Of a stretch of 64,000 nucleotides of DNA, positions 25,861 through 37,578 are shown piece by piece. How positions within the stretch are numbered: the stretch's first letter is position 1; every line of letters starts with the position of its first letter. Made by a program: the position numbers and the translations under genes. Below the pieces are notes generated by a model. That model was not told the origin of the DNA, ran no database searches, and was given only the letters and a program-made list of their open reading frames with translations. Where the stretch lies: positions 1-64,000 of the forward strand of contig CALLQI010000021.1 in the NCBI GenBank assembly GCA_938014885.1, given 5' to 3'. The stretch is from an uncultured bacterium. GTDB lineage: Bacteria; Planctomycetota; UBA8742; UBA2392.

Positions 25861-27678
25861 ATGACTACGACCGAGGCTCCCGCGGAAGTCGGGACTATCG
25901 TCAATGACCTTGTGCTGCACGTGGCCACGGCCAACGGTTCGGGCTCGCAGACCAGCAACATGGTCCTGCTGCGCAGCCTGTTCCAGATGGGCATCCCGAT
26001 CAGCGGCAAGAACCTGTTCCCCAGCAACATCCAGGGCCTGCCCACCTGGTTCACGATCCGGGCCAACAAGGACGGCTGGACCGCGCGCAAGCAGGACGCG
26101 GACATCATCGTCTGCATGAACCCGGAAACCGCACTGGAAGACGTGGCAGCCGCCAAGCCCGGCGCCGCGCTGATTTACGAAGACTCGCTGCCGCTGGCCG
26201 ACAAGCGCCCGGACTGCATCCATTACGCCGTGCCCTTCAAGAAGCTGATCAACGAATGCTGCCCCGACGCCCGCCTGCGCAAGCTGGTGATCAACATGCT
26301 GTACGTCGGCGTGTGCGCGCAGTTGTTCGACATCGACATGAAGGAAATCCAGAAGGCGCTGAACACGCAGCTCGCGGGCAAGCAAAAGGCGATTGACCTG
26401 AACCTGCCGGCGCTTGAGTACGGCCGCAAGTGGGCCCAGGACAACCTGACCAAGCGCGACCCCTGGCGCGTCGAGCGCATGCACGCCAACGACGGCAAGA
26501 TCATCATTGAGGGCAACGCGGCCACGGCGCTGGGCCTGATGTTCGGCGGCGTAAGCGTTGTGACCTGGTACCCGATCACACCCAGCAGCAGCCTGTGCGA
26601 GTACCTGGAAGATTACCTGAACCAGTACCGCAAGACGCCCGACGGCAAGCGCACCTTTGCCGTGGTCCAGGCCGAAGACGAAATCGCCGCCGTCGGCATG
26701 CTGGCCGGTGCCGGCTGGGCCGGTGCCCGCTGCTTCACCAGCACCAGCGGCCCGGGCATCAGCCTGATGAACGAAATCATCGGCCTTGGCTACTTTGCCG
26801 AAATCCCCTTCGTGATCTGCAACGTCGCGCGCACGGGCCCCAGCACCGGCCTGCCGACGCGCACCATGCAGGGCGACGTGCTGAGCCTGCTGTACGCCAG
26901 CCACGGCGACACCAAGCACATCGTGGTGATCCCCAACTCGCCCAAGGAAGCCTTTGAAATGGGCGGCCAGGCGCTGGACCTTGCCGAAGAGTTCCAGACC
27001 CCGGTGTTCATCCTGAGTGACCTTGACCTGGGCATGAACTTCTGGATGAGCCCGCGTTTTGACTACCCGACTGAGCCCTTCCACCGCGGCAAGGTGCTGA
27101 CCAAGGAAGACCTCGACAAGCTCGGCGGCAAGTGGGGGCGCTACCAGGACGTGGACGGCGACGGCGTGCCCTACCGCACCGTGCCCGGCACCGACCACCC
27201 CAACGCGGCCTACTTCACGCGCGGCACCGGCCACACGCCGCAGGCGACGTACAGCGAAAAGCCCGAGCACTGGAAGGGCAACATGGACCGGCTGGCCAAG
27301 AAGTTCGCCACGGCCAAGACCCGCGTGCCCAAGCCCGAGATCGTCAACAACCGCCATGCGGCCGGGTTGGTCTTCTTCGGCACCACGACCGAAGCAATCC
27401 GCGAAGCCTGTGCCGAGCTTGACGCCAAGCACGGCCTGAAGCTGGACCTGTGCCGTCTGCGCGCGTTCCCGTTCACGCAGGAGGTTGAAGACTTCCTGCA
27501 CAGCCACGAGCGCGTGTACGTCGTGGAACTGAACCGCGACGGCCAGATGCGCATGGCCCTGAACGCCGAATTGCCGCACTTTGCAGGCAAACTGCGCAGT
27601 GTGCTGCACTATGACGGCATGCCGCTCGATGCTGCCACGGTGGTTGAACAGGTGGTCGCGCTGGAAAAGAACAAGTAG
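25861..27678 (+). CDS. korA: 2-oxoacid:ferredoxin oxidoreductase, fused gamma-alpha subunit
   Basis: This subunit works with KorB to decarboxylate a 2-oxoacid (2-oxoglutarate is the common substrate for this architecture) to an acyl-CoA while reducing ferredoxin. ATG at 25861 follows AAGGAG by 8 nt; 605 residues. Residues 10-190 are the gamma domain (A-N-G-S-G-S-Q-T-S-N). From about 210 comes the alpha pyrimidine-binding domain: E-G-N-A-A-T-A-L-G-L, W-Y-P-I-T-P-S-S-S and T-S-T-S-G-P-G-I-S-L-M. The last 110 residues are the domain II region with V-Y-V-V-E-L-N-R-D-G-Q-M. The substrate cannot be fixed from sequence alone. Confidence 0.9.
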   Translation: MTTTEAPAEVGTIVNDLVLHVATANGSGSQTSNMVLLRSLFQMGIPISGKNLFPSNIQGLPTWFTIRANKDGWTARKQDADIIVCMNPETALEDVAAAKPGAALIYEDSLPLADKRPDCIHYAVPFKKLINECCPDARLRKLVINMLYVGVCAQLFDIDMKEIQKALNTQLAGKQKAIDLNLPALEYGRKWAQDNLTKRDPWRVERMHANDGKIIIEGNAATALGLMFGGVSVVTWYPITPSSSLCEYLEDYLNQYRKTPDGKRTFAVVQAEDEIAAVGMLAGAGWAGARCFTSTSGPGISLMNEIIGLGYFAEIPFVICNVARTGPSTGLPTRTMQGDVLSLLYASHGDTKHIVVIPNSPKEAFEMGGQALDLAEEFQTPVFILSDLDLGMNFWMSPRFDYPTEPFHRGKVLTKEDLDKLGGKWGRYQDVDGDGVPYRTVPGTDHPNAAYFTRGTGHTPQATYSEKPEHWKGNMDRLAKKFATAKTRVPKPEIVNNRHAAGLVFFGTTTEAIREACAELDAKHGLKLDLCRLRAFPFTQEVEDFLHSHERVYVVELNRDGQMRMALNAELPHFAGKLRSVLHYDGMPLDAATVVEQVVALEKNK

Positions 27679-27710
27679 CCAATCGCCGGCACGCCGGCAA
27701 AGGATGAACC

Positions 27711-28748
<1,038 letters not shown>

Positions 28749-28765
28749 CAGTCGCGCAAATCACA

Positions 28766-28800
28766 CCGGCCACGGACTTTTGTCCGTGGCCGGCTGGTTT
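28766..28800. terminator. Bidirectional terminator between korB and the convergent dehydratase-like gene
   Basis: CCGGCCACGGAC (28766-28777) and GTCCGTGGCCGG (28782-28793) form a perfect 12-bp stem with a TTTT loop; TTTT follows at 28798. Confidence 0.85.
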
Positions 28801-28811
28801 TCTGCTTCTGG

Positions 28812-30752
<1,941 letters not shown>

Positions 30753-30789
30753 GGTTTGCCTTTCTGGAGACTCGGTTAGGGCCTGCGGG

Positions 30790-32088
30790 TCAGTCTTTCG
30801 GTTTCACATTGCTGCCCGAGATGCCGATTTCGCCGGCACCCAGGGTCAGGGTCAGGTCTTCGGTACCGCGGCGCACGGTGATGGTGGCGTTTTCGCCGGG
30901 CGCGACTTTGTTGCGTTCACGAATCAGCTCTTCGATCGTCAGGATGCGCACACCGTTGAAGTGCGTCACGATGTCGTTGATCTTGATGCCCGCCAGCGCG
31001 CCCTGCAGGCTGCTGTTGACGCTGGTGACCAGCACGCCGGCCACAGTTACCGGTGTATCGCGGCGGTCAATCAAACCTTGCGCGTGGCGGCGCACGCCTT
31101 CGTCGGCGTCGTTGGCGGCGGCGCTGGCAATCGCGGCCCAGGCTTCGGGCGTGTCTTTCTGCGCCAGTAAGTTCAATGCGGCCTTGCGGGCGTCGGGGTC
31201 TTCGGTATCGCCTGCGACGTAATCGCCCAGATAGCGCGTGGCCGCCGGGTCGTTGATCTGCCCCAGCGCACTGATCGCGGCCGTGGCCTCGTAGCCCTTG
31301 GAGCGCAGCAGCACGTCGCCGATCAGCCGGGCGCGGTCGCCTTCGGGCTGGCTGCTCCACCACGGCGCGGCGTAGATGCTGGCGATGCGGAAGCTGCCGG
31401 GCACCTCGCGGCTGGTGAGGCCCATTTCGACCATGCCCCATTCGCTGATCAGGGTGGTGTAGTCTTCAAAGCGCAAGCCCAGCTTGTTCGGGCCCTGGCC
31501 CCAGGGATCAAGGCCGAAGTCAGCGGCCACTTTTTCCCACAGTTTGATCGCGTCGGCATAGGCGCGCGGGCCCAGCGCCTGTACCTGCCACAGCGCCTCA
31601 AGCGTTTTGCGCTTGTCGCCGCCGGCGAACGCGGTTTCGAACTCGGTGCTGTAGGCCTGCACCCGGGCGGCGATTTCTTCGTCGGTCAGGTGCTCGGTGA
31701 TGTCGTGCTTGTCGAGCAATTCCTCCAGCCGCTTCAGCCGCGCGTCTTTCTGCAGCAGGGCTTCGTCGGTGGAGGTCTTCAGTTCGTCGTGCCTGGTCTT
31801 CCACTCGCCTGACGCGGTGTCGCTGCCCTTCGTGTCGCGCTTGGCCAGCTCGTCAGACAGCTCACGTGAGATCGTGCCCAGCCGCTCGGTTTCCTTGGCG
31901 GCGTCTGCCAGTTTGCCGCGCACCCGGGCCAGTTCTTCGTTGGCGGCGTCGCGTTCGGCGCGGACCTGCGCCGCTTCATCGCCCGAAGACGGCTTGGCCC
32001 GGTCCGGGCCCAGATACAACACGCCCAGCACCCCGGCCGCGAGGCCGAAGAGTGTGCCGAACAACGCCCATAGTGTTTCACGCTTCAT
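30790..32088 (-). CDS. Membrane-anchored coiled-coil/HEAT/PDZ protein
   Basis: Two ATGs are possible: 32088 has GGAGGA at 6 nt spacing, while 32094 has almost none, so 32088 is chosen (432 residues). An N-terminal membrane helix (L-W-A-L-F-G-T-L-F-G-L-A-A-G-V-L-G) is followed by a coiled coil at about 40-125, a helical region with HEAT-like repeats near 240-330 (A-T-A-A-I-S-A-L-G-Q-I-N-D-P), and a C-terminal PDZ domain (G-A-L-A-G-I-K-I-N-D-I-V-T-H-F-N-G). No protease catalytic domain is present. It sits between the activase and the dehydratase-like gene, so it may tether or scaffold them; that is inference. Confidence 0.75.
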   Translation of the reverse strand: MKRETLWALFGTLFGLAAGVLGVLYLGPDRAKPSSGDEAAQVRAERDAANEELARVRGKLADAAKETERLGTISRELSDELAKRDTKGSDTASGEWKTRHDELKTSTDEALLQKDARLKRLEELLDKHDITEHLTDEEIAARVQAYSTEFETAFAGGDKRKTLEALWQVQALGPRAYADAIKLWEKVAADFGLDPWGQGPNKLGLRFEDYTTLISEWGMVEMGLTSREVPGSFRIASIYAAPWWSSQPEGDRARLIGDVLLRSKGYEATAAISALGQINDPAATRYLGDYVAGDTEDPDARKAALNLLAQKDTPEAWAAIASAAANDADEGVRRHAQGLIDRRDTPVTVAGVLVTSVNSSLQGALAGIKINDIVTHFNGVRILTIEELIRERNKVAPGENATITVRRGTEDLTLTLGAGEIGISGSNVKPKD

Positions 32089-32096
32089 GTTCATTC

Positions 32097-32112
32097 CTCC
32101 GCTTTCGCGGAG
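32097..32112 (-). promoter_or_regulatory. Hairpin overlapping the ribosome-binding site of the PDZ/HEAT gene
   Basis: On the minus strand CTCCGC, loop GAAA (a GNRA tetraloop) and GCGGAG form a 6-bp stem whose right arm contains the GGAG of the binding site for the gene starting at 32088. This could lower translation relative to the activase upstream. Confidence 0.4.
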
Positions 32113-32158
32113 TGTATCAGTTGGCTGCGGCTGCCCTTACCCAGTTCTTACTCAGCTC

Positions 32159-35100
32159 TTACTCAGCAACTGCGGCCAGTTCCGGGTCTGACTTCGGCTG
32201 CTCGGTCTGCTGCGTCTGTTGCAGCAATTCGCGCCTCTTTTCCTCAAGCTTCTGGCGCAGCAGGTTCTGCTTTGCCTTCTTGTCGGCCATGTCCTCAATG
32301 TAGCGCTTGAGGAAGTAGTCGATGGTTTCGGTACGGATCTTGATCGCGCCCGTGGGCTTGTTTTCGTCGATGTCGTGGAACGTGAAGTACGGCGTGCCGC
32401 TTTCGCTGACGATTTCCTCGACAGCGCTGTAGATCGGCGCGTCGTGGCCGCACTTGAAACTTGACAGGTCAAGGGCGATCAGGTTCGGGTGACGGGCCAC
32501 GTACTTCGCCGCCCACAGCTTCTGCGCGCTGTTGGTGCTGTAGCTGTTCTTCCACACGTCGCTGATGGACATCGGTCCTTCGACGCGGCCGACCTTCAGG
32601 TCCGCGCCGAACACTTCCTGCAGGATGTCCTGGTCCACGGGCAGGCTGTCCAGGCTGAATACCGGGTAGCCCATCTTCTGCAGTTCTTCGACCACTTCGT
32701 GGTTCAGGCCCGGGTCGTTGTGGTACGGTCGGCCCAGCATCACCACGCCGATCTTGCCCTCGCGCTTGAGCTTATCGAGGGTTTCACGAGCAGGCTTGCG
32801 CAGCAGCTCGTTGCGGTACGTCTTGAGCGCGGCAAAGGCCTGTTCGGTGGCGCGGGCGTTTTCTTCCTTCGTGATGCCGAACTTTTCGCCAAAGAACTTG
32901 TGCAACTGCCGCTCGCACAGGGCCGGCGAATACATGTTGAATACCGGGTCCCAGTACTCGACGTTCTTTTCCTTGAAGATGTCGCCTTCCTTGGTGAAGG
33001 CCGCCTTCACCACTTCCGGCGTGGCCGTGACGGTGGGGCAGGCGCACGAATCCTGCATGTGCGTCAGGTCCGTCTCAAGCGTTGCCGGGATCGGGAAGAA
33101 CACCGTGTCGATCTTCTTGCGGTACAGCAGGTTGTGCACGTGCGCCAGGCTGACCTTGGCCGGGAAGCACTGGTCAATGCTGCCGCGGCGCGAGCCTTCC
33201 TTGTACAGCGACTCGTTGGTGTAGTCCGACCAGATGATGTTCTTGGGGTCGATGCCGATGGCCTCAAGGTACGTGCTCCAGAACGGGCCGGTGCTGTACA
33301 TGTTGAGTGTACGCGGCATGCCGATCTTGATTTCCTTGAGCTTTGCACGCTTTTCAAGCTGCGCCTTCACGCGCGGCAGCATGATCTTGCCCAGCAGGCC
33401 GGTCTTGAGTTCTTTGACCGCGACCTCGGGCTTGTAGCTGTCGAAGGCCTTCTTGGCCGCGACTTCCACATAGTTGGGGTTGGCCTTCTTGACGTCGTCG
33501 AGCTTGCCCTTGATCTCGCGCATCTTGGCCACGTCTTCGACCGTGCCCTTTTCGCAAGTCGCGATGATGAAGCGGCGCTCGTCGCCCGCCGGCGTCTTGC
33601 TGTCGATGAACGTGCGCAGGCACTTGTTCTTGCAGAAGTAGCAGCGCGTGCTTTCGTCGCGCTTGCTGCTGTAGGTGAGGCCCAGCAGCGATTCCCAGCC
33701 GATGAAGTGCGTGTGGCCGTGACGTTCCGTGACGCGGATCGACTCAATCGCGCAGCCAATCGCGCCGCTTTCACCGCAGAACTTGTGCACGATGACTTCG
33801 GCGTCGGGAACCTTGCTCTTGATGAAGTCCACCTGCGCCTTCACGGCCGCCAGGTTGCGCTGCGTGCCGCCCTGCAGCACGAAGCGGCGGCCAAGCTTGG
33901 CCAGGTTAGGCTCTTGCACCACATACAGCCAGATATTCTTGGGCAGCACGTGGGCCAGCCCGGCCATGATTTCCTGCGCGCTCCAGCCCAGCTGCTGGAA
34001 GTTCACGATGTCGCTTTCCATGAACACCGCGCAGCCGTAGCTGAACACCGGCAGCGACTTGGCGCCAAAGGCGATATCAGCGAACTTCTCAACGGGGTGG
34101 CCGAACTTGCCCGCGGTGCTTTGCAGGAAGTAGCCGTTGCCCGCGCTGCACTGGGTGTTCAGCTTGAAGTCGCTGACGCGCCCGTTCTTGAGCATGATGA
34201 CTTTGATGTCCTGGCCGCCGACGTCGACGATCACGTCCACGTTCTTGTAGAAGTGCAGCGCCGCTTGCGTGTGCGCCACGGTTTCCACGACGGCCACATC
34301 GGCGCCTATGGTGTCTTTCAAGATGTCTTTGGCGTAGCCGGTGGTACCGACGCCCATGACTTTCAGGGTCGCGCCGTTTTTCTCGATGCTTTCGCGCAGG
34401 CCCGCCATGACCTCTTTGGTGTCTTCCAGCGGGTTGCCTTTGCTGAGTTGGTAGTACGCGCCGATCAGCTTGGCTTCGCGGTTCACCAGCACGGCCTTGG
34501 TGCTGGTACTGCCGCCGTCGATGCCGACCCAGCCTTCCACCACTTCGCCCGGGCCGAACTCGGGGAACTCGTGGCGCGGGATGGTGTAGGCTTCTTTGAA
34601 CGTCGCCAGTTCGTCGGGCGACTTGCTGAGCCCCTTGCCGCCGCCGCTGTTGCGCATGGCGTCGCGGCCGTGGCTTACGAATTCGCGCAGGGCCTCAATG
34701 CCTGTGAAACGCGCGATGTGCGGGTCTTCCGACTTGCCGTACAGCACGGCACCGATCGCCGCGAAGTACTGCGCGTTTTTGGGTACTTCGACCAGCGTGT
34801 TGGGATCAACGCCTTCAGGCAGCGGGAATTTGCGTTCCTGCCACATCTTGACGATGTTGTGGCGCCAGGCGTCCTGCATCGCCTTGATGAAGCAGTTGGG
34901 GCCGCCCAGCAGCAGCACCGTCGGCCGCAGCGTGTTGCCACGCGTCAGCACCGACAGGTTCTGCTGCACGATGGCCTCGAACAGGCTGGCCATCAGCTCG
35001 GTGCTGGGGACGCCCTGCTTTTGCAGGCCGTTGATGTCGGTTTCAGCGAACACGCCGCACTTGCCGGCGACGGGGTGCAGCTTCACGCCGTGGTAATCGA

Positions 35101-35581
35101 GACGCACAAGCTCTTCGACGGGCAGCTTGACCTTGGCGTTGATCTTGTCGATCACGGCACCGGTGCCGCCCGCGCACTTGTCGTTCATGCTGGGGATCTT
35201 GCGCTTGCCGGCCTTGCCTTCGTCTTTCCAGATGATGATTTTGGCGTCCTGCCCGCCCAGCTCAATGACGCTGCCGGCGTGCGGGTACAGCTTCTCGACG
35301 GCCAGCGACACCGCGTTCACTTCCTGCACGAACTTGGCACCGAACAGCGCCGCCAGTGACGTGCCGCCGCTGCCGGTGATGAAGATGCGGATTTCTTCTT
35401 TGGGCAGCGGGAACGCGGCCGTGATTTCCTCAAGGAACTCAAGCACCTTTTCAGGCTGCTTGGTTTCGTGGCGGCGGTAATCCGACCACAGGATTTCGTC
35501 CGTGTTCGGGTCCATGACCACGGCTTTGACCGTGGTGCTGCCGACGTCGAGACCGATGATCACGCCTTTGTCGGTGTGCAT
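32159..35581 (-). CDS. Large 2-hydroxyacyl-CoA dehydratase activase-related protein (double BadF/HgdC ATPase + DUF2229)
   Basis: The 1140-residue protein has two tandem ASKHA-fold activase modules. The first has G-L-D-V-G-S-T-T-V-K-A near residue 10, I-T-G-S-G-G-T-S, E-L-G-G-Q-D-A-K and N-D-K-C-A-G-G-T-G, whose Cys matches the ligand of the interface [4Fe-4S] cluster in HgdC. The second has G-I-D-G-G-S-T-S-T-K-A near 353, D-V-G-G-Q-D-I-K and N-T-Q-C-S-A-G-N-G. A Cys motif C-Y-F-C-K-N-K-C follows near 650, then a DUF2229/COG3580-like region (I-G-M-P-R-T-L-N-M-Y, D-Q-C-F-P-A-K-V). Family activases use ATP to push an electron onto dehydratase clusters. GGAAGGGA precedes the ATG, and the start overlaps rrf2 by 22 nt. 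Confidence 0.85.
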   Translation of the reverse strand: MHTDKGVIIGLDVGSTTVKAVVMDPNTDEILWSDYRRHETKQPEKVLEFLEEITAAFPLPKEEIRIFITGSGGTSLAALFGAKFVQEVNAVSLAVEKLYPHAGSVIELGGQDAKIIIWKDEGKAGKRKIPSMNDKCAGGTGAVIDKINAKVKLPVEELVRLDYHGVKLHPVAGKCGVFAETDINGLQKQGVPSTELMASLFEAIVQQNLSVLTRGNTLRPTVLLLGGPNCFIKAMQDAWRHNIVKMWQERKFPLPEGVDPNTLVEVPKNAQYFAAIGAVLYGKSEDPHIARFTGIEALREFVSHGRDAMRNSGGGKGLSKSPDELATFKEAYTIPRHEFPEFGPGEVVEGWVGIDGGSTSTKAVLVNREAKLIGAYYQLSKGNPLEDTKEVMAGLRESIEKNGATLKVMGVGTTGYAKDILKDTIGADVAVVETVAHTQAALHFYKNVDVIVDVGGQDIKVIMLKNGRVSDFKLNTQCSAGNGYFLQSTAGKFGHPVEKFADIAFGAKSLPVFSYGCAVFMESDIVNFQQLGWSAQEIMAGLAHVLPKNIWLYVVQEPNLAKLGRRFVLQGGTQRNLAAVKAQVDFIKSKVPDAEVIVHKFCGESGAIGCAIESIRVTERHGHTHFIGWESLLGLTYSSKRDESTRCYFCKNKCLRTFIDSKTPAGDERRFIIATCEKGTVEDVAKMREIKGKLDDVKKANPNYVEVAAKKAFDSYKPEVAVKELKTGLLGKIMLPRVKAQLEKRAKLKEIKIGMPRTLNMYSTGPFWSTYLEAIGIDPKNIIWSDYTNESLYKEGSRRGSIDQCFPAKVSLAHVHNLLYRKKIDTVFFPIPATLETDLTHMQDSCACPTVTATPEVVKAAFTKEGDIFKEKNVEYWDPVFNMYSPALCERQLHKFFGEKFGITKEENARATEQAFAALKTYRNELLRKPARETLDKLKREGKIGVVMLGRPYHNDPGLNHEVVEELQKMGYPVFSLDSLPVDQDILQEVFGADLKVGRVEGPMSISDVWKNSYSTNSAQKLWAAKYVARHPNLIALDLSSFKCGHDAPIYSAVEEIVSESGTPYFTFHDIDENKPTGAIKIRTETIDYFLKRYIEDMADKKAKQNLLRQKLEEKRRELLQQTQQTEQPKSDPELAAVAE

Positions 35582-36054
35582 GCTGTCCCTTCCGAGTGAG
35601 CCAGTACGGGTTGTTTAGGCAGGTCTTGATGCGTCAGCACAAACTGCGGCAGGCCGCCCTGCGAATCACGCAGGTCGGCCAGCGTCATCTTTTGCAGATA
35701 GTCGCGGATGCTGCCTGAGATGTTGCCCAGCACCTGCTGGAAGGCGCAGCCGCCGTTGAACTCGCAATCGCAGCCGTCGTCGAGGCAGCGGAAGATGCAG
35801 ATGTCACGGTCGCTGGCGGCCAGGATGTCCGATACGCTGATTTCGCTGGCTTCGCGCGCCAGCGTGTAGCCGCCGGCGGGGCCGGCCTGCGAATTCACCA
35901 GGCGCGCGGCCACCAGGCGGCGCAGGATCTGTGCAAGTACGGCTTCGGGGACGTGCTGGCTTTCCGCAATCTGGCGCAGGCGGCTGCGGCCGGGATTGCG
36001 AGACAGGTGCAGCGCGGCGCGCAGGCCGTAGTCCGATTTTGAAGTGATGATCAC
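35560..36054 (-). CDS. Rrf2-family transcriptional regulator, probable Fe-S sensor
   Basis: GTG at 36054 with GGAG 7 nt upstream starts the typical Rrf2 N-terminus I-I-T-S-K-S-D-Y-G-L-R-A-A-L-H-L (164 residues). The winged helix includes I-A-E-S-Q-H-V-P-E-A-V-L-A-Q-I-L and A-G-P-A-G-G-Y-T-L-A. Cys86, 90, 95, 97 and 103 cluster where IscR/NsrR-like members ligate an iron-sulfur cluster; Cys97 and Cys103 keep the C-x5-C spacing. It is the first gene of the operon and overlaps the activase, so it likely controls its own operon in response to oxygen, NO or Fe-S status. Confidence 0.85.
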   Translation of the reverse strand: MIITSKSDYGLRAALHLSRNPGRSRLRQIAESQHVPEAVLAQILRRLVAARLVNSQAGPAGGYTLAREASEISVSDILAASDRDICIFRCLDDGCDCEFNGGCAFQQVLGNISGSIRDYLQKMTLADLRDSQGGLPQFVLTHQDLPKQPVLAHSEGTACTPTKA

Positions 36055-36189
36055 GTCGAATCTCCGCCGGGAAGACGTGAAGCCAACACTGACCAAAACA
36101 GTAGATGTTGCGGCCGGAGAACCTATTGCGGCGGAATGTAATTTGCAAGCGTCTCGGGCAGTGGGGGTCGCAAGGCGCCGTCCGGGTAA

Positions 36190-36209
36190 GCTGGTAATAC
36201 TGGACCAGC
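36190..36209. promoter_or_regulatory. Candidate operator palindrome in the rrf2 leader
   Basis: GCTGGT (36190-36195) and ACCAGC (36204-36209) are inverted copies separated by 8 nt, about 135 nt upstream of the Rrf2 gene. It is a possible regulator site; it does not match the IscR consensus that I can recall. Confidence 0.25.
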
Positions 36210-36324
36210 ATTGTCCAACAGCGCGAAACGGGCGACGCCGGCAACCGCGACGCCGCAAGCCCGAAGGCGCAGCGCCCCAAGCCGACAAAACCAACCCGCC
36301 CAGATCGCACGAGAACATAACGGC

Positions 36325-36352
36325 ACAATACATAATGCCAGTATACGTTCAA
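36325..36352 (-). promoter_or_regulatory. Candidate promoter of the rrf2-activase operon
   Basis: On the minus strand TTGAAC (36352-36347), a 16 nt spacer and TATTGT (36330-36325). It would leave a leader of about 260 nt before the Rrf2 start. The 36055-36393 interval holds no gene that I can support. Confidence 0.35.
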
Positions 36353-36393
36353 GTGCCCCCGAAATTTTTTCTGCGGGAGTGTCAGCGGAAAGG

Positions 36394-36421
36394 AAAACCG
36401 GCCTCAACAGAGGCCGGTTTT
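36394..36421 (-). terminator. Intrinsic terminator after the secreted-protein gene
   Basis: AAAACCGGCCTC and GAGGCCGGTTTT form a perfect 12-bp stem with a 4 nt loop, 17 nt past the stop of the leftward gene ending at 36438. Read leftward it ends in TTTT. Confidence 0.88.
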
Positions 36422-36437
36422 CGGACAGGCGGCAACG

Positions 36438-37427
36438 TTACTTGGGCTGGGCGCGCTGCTTCAGGTCACTTAGTGCTTTGTCCAGCTCGGCCTTGTTGGC
36501 GTACTGGATGATCGTGGTGTCGCCGGACGCCCACTTGAACTGGATCAGCAGCCAGCGCCCCGACGTCTGCCGTGGCTGGGCCACCAGCGCGGCGCGGGCG
36601 TCGTCGATCACGTGGATTTCTTCCTGCACGCTGTAGTACTTGCCCTCAAAATGTTCCGGATCTTCAAGCTTGGCAGGCGCTTTGCCCGTCTTCGAGTACT
36701 GGACACGACTCCAGTCGCGGGCTGAGCCCAGCAATATCTCGCCTTCTTCAACCCGGGCAGAAGTGCCGAACATTCCGCTACTACTTGACCCGCTTGGTGA
36801 GACGGCTTCGGAGAGAACCAGCGTTCTCTCGCCACGGAAGGATATGCTGAAGTCCGCTACTCGAAACTCACCGTTGAATGAGCGCAACGAGACCGTCAGC
36901 TTCGAAGTGTCCACGCGCTGGAAAGCCACCGTAGACCCCCAAGGCAGAATGCTGCTGCGGTTGCGTCGCTCTTCCTGCAGGCCTTCACCCAGATACACCA
37001 TGTACCACTTGCCTGCCTTCTGGCTGTGGGCGTATTCCAGCACCCCCGACACGAGCCCGAAGAACTCGGGTGTTGTCAGGGCCTTTAGCCGCGCCACGGA
37101 GTCAACGCCGAGCTTGTTGCCGGGGTCCAGGGCTGCGGCCTGCGCTTTCACGTCGGCATCGTCCTCGGCGCTGGTGCCCAGCGAGGCGATGGCTGTGTCG
37201 TGCATCAGTTGAGTCGTCTCCTGCATCCACGGCGCCAGCAGCTTGAACAGGCCCTCGTAGTCGCCGCTGTCGAGGCTGGCCTGGGCCGCGCGGGCGGTGG
37301 CTTCCAGTGCCGCGTCGTTGGGTTGGTCGGCCTTGGAACCGAACTGCGCTTGCGTGTTGTCGCGAAGGCTGAACAGGCACAGGGCCGCCAGCATCGCCAC
37401 CATCAGCAATCCGCCATTCTTTTGCAT
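36438..37427 (-). CDS. Secreted protein of unknown function
   Basis: ATG at 37427, with GGAG 6 nt upstream, gives 329 residues; 14 upstream codons are open but include no better start. A signal peptide (L-L-M-V-A-M-L-A-A-L-C-L-F-S-L) with a likely cleavage at T-Q-A/Q-F follows. The mature part has a helical N-terminal half and a beta-rich second half with G-K-W-Y-M-V-Y-L-G-E-G-L and W-L-L-I-Q-F-K-W-A-S-G-D. No family was recognised. It is divergent from the kinase at 37579. Confidence 0.75.
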   Translation of the reverse strand: MQKNGGLLMVAMLAALCLFSLRDNTQAQFGSKADQPNDAALEATARAAQASLDSGDYEGLFKLLAPWMQETTQLMHDTAIASLGTSAEDDADVKAQAAALDPGNKLGVDSVARLKALTTPEFFGLVSGVLEYAHSQKAGKWYMVYLGEGLQEERRNRSSILPWGSTVAFQRVDTSKLTVSLRSFNGEFRVADFSISFRGERTLVLSEAVSPSGSSSSGMFGTSARVEEGEILLGSARDWSRVQYSKTGKAPAKLEDPEHFEGKYYSVQEEIHVIDDARAALVAQPRQTSGRWLLIQFKWASGDTTIIQYANKAELDKALSDLKQRAQPK

Positions 37428-37563
37428 TGCGTTCTCCGTGAGTGTGATTTCCATCGCCAAGCCTAGCAAACCGCGGCCGCGCGTTCACGCTTGAGCCTCT
37501 TATTGCGATTTCCTGCGCGGCCTCACGCGCCGGACGGCGCGTGATTGTCATCTCAGGCGTGGC

Positions 37564-37569
37564 TATACT
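37564..37569 (+). promoter_or_regulatory. -10 box of the kinase gene, probable leaderless transcript
   Basis: TATACT lies only 9 nt before the ATG at 37579, and no Shine-Dalgarno is visible. A weak -35 (GTGATT, 37541-37546) is spaced by 17 nt. Transcription would begin at or next to the start codon. Confidence 0.35.
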
Positions 37570-37578
37570 CTGCCTTCC

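Noticed and set aside
32489..35359. 956-codon plus-strand frame across the activase gene
   Set aside because: The minus-strand product has clear ASKHA motifs; the plus-strand translation is rich in H, A, V and R without domain signatures.
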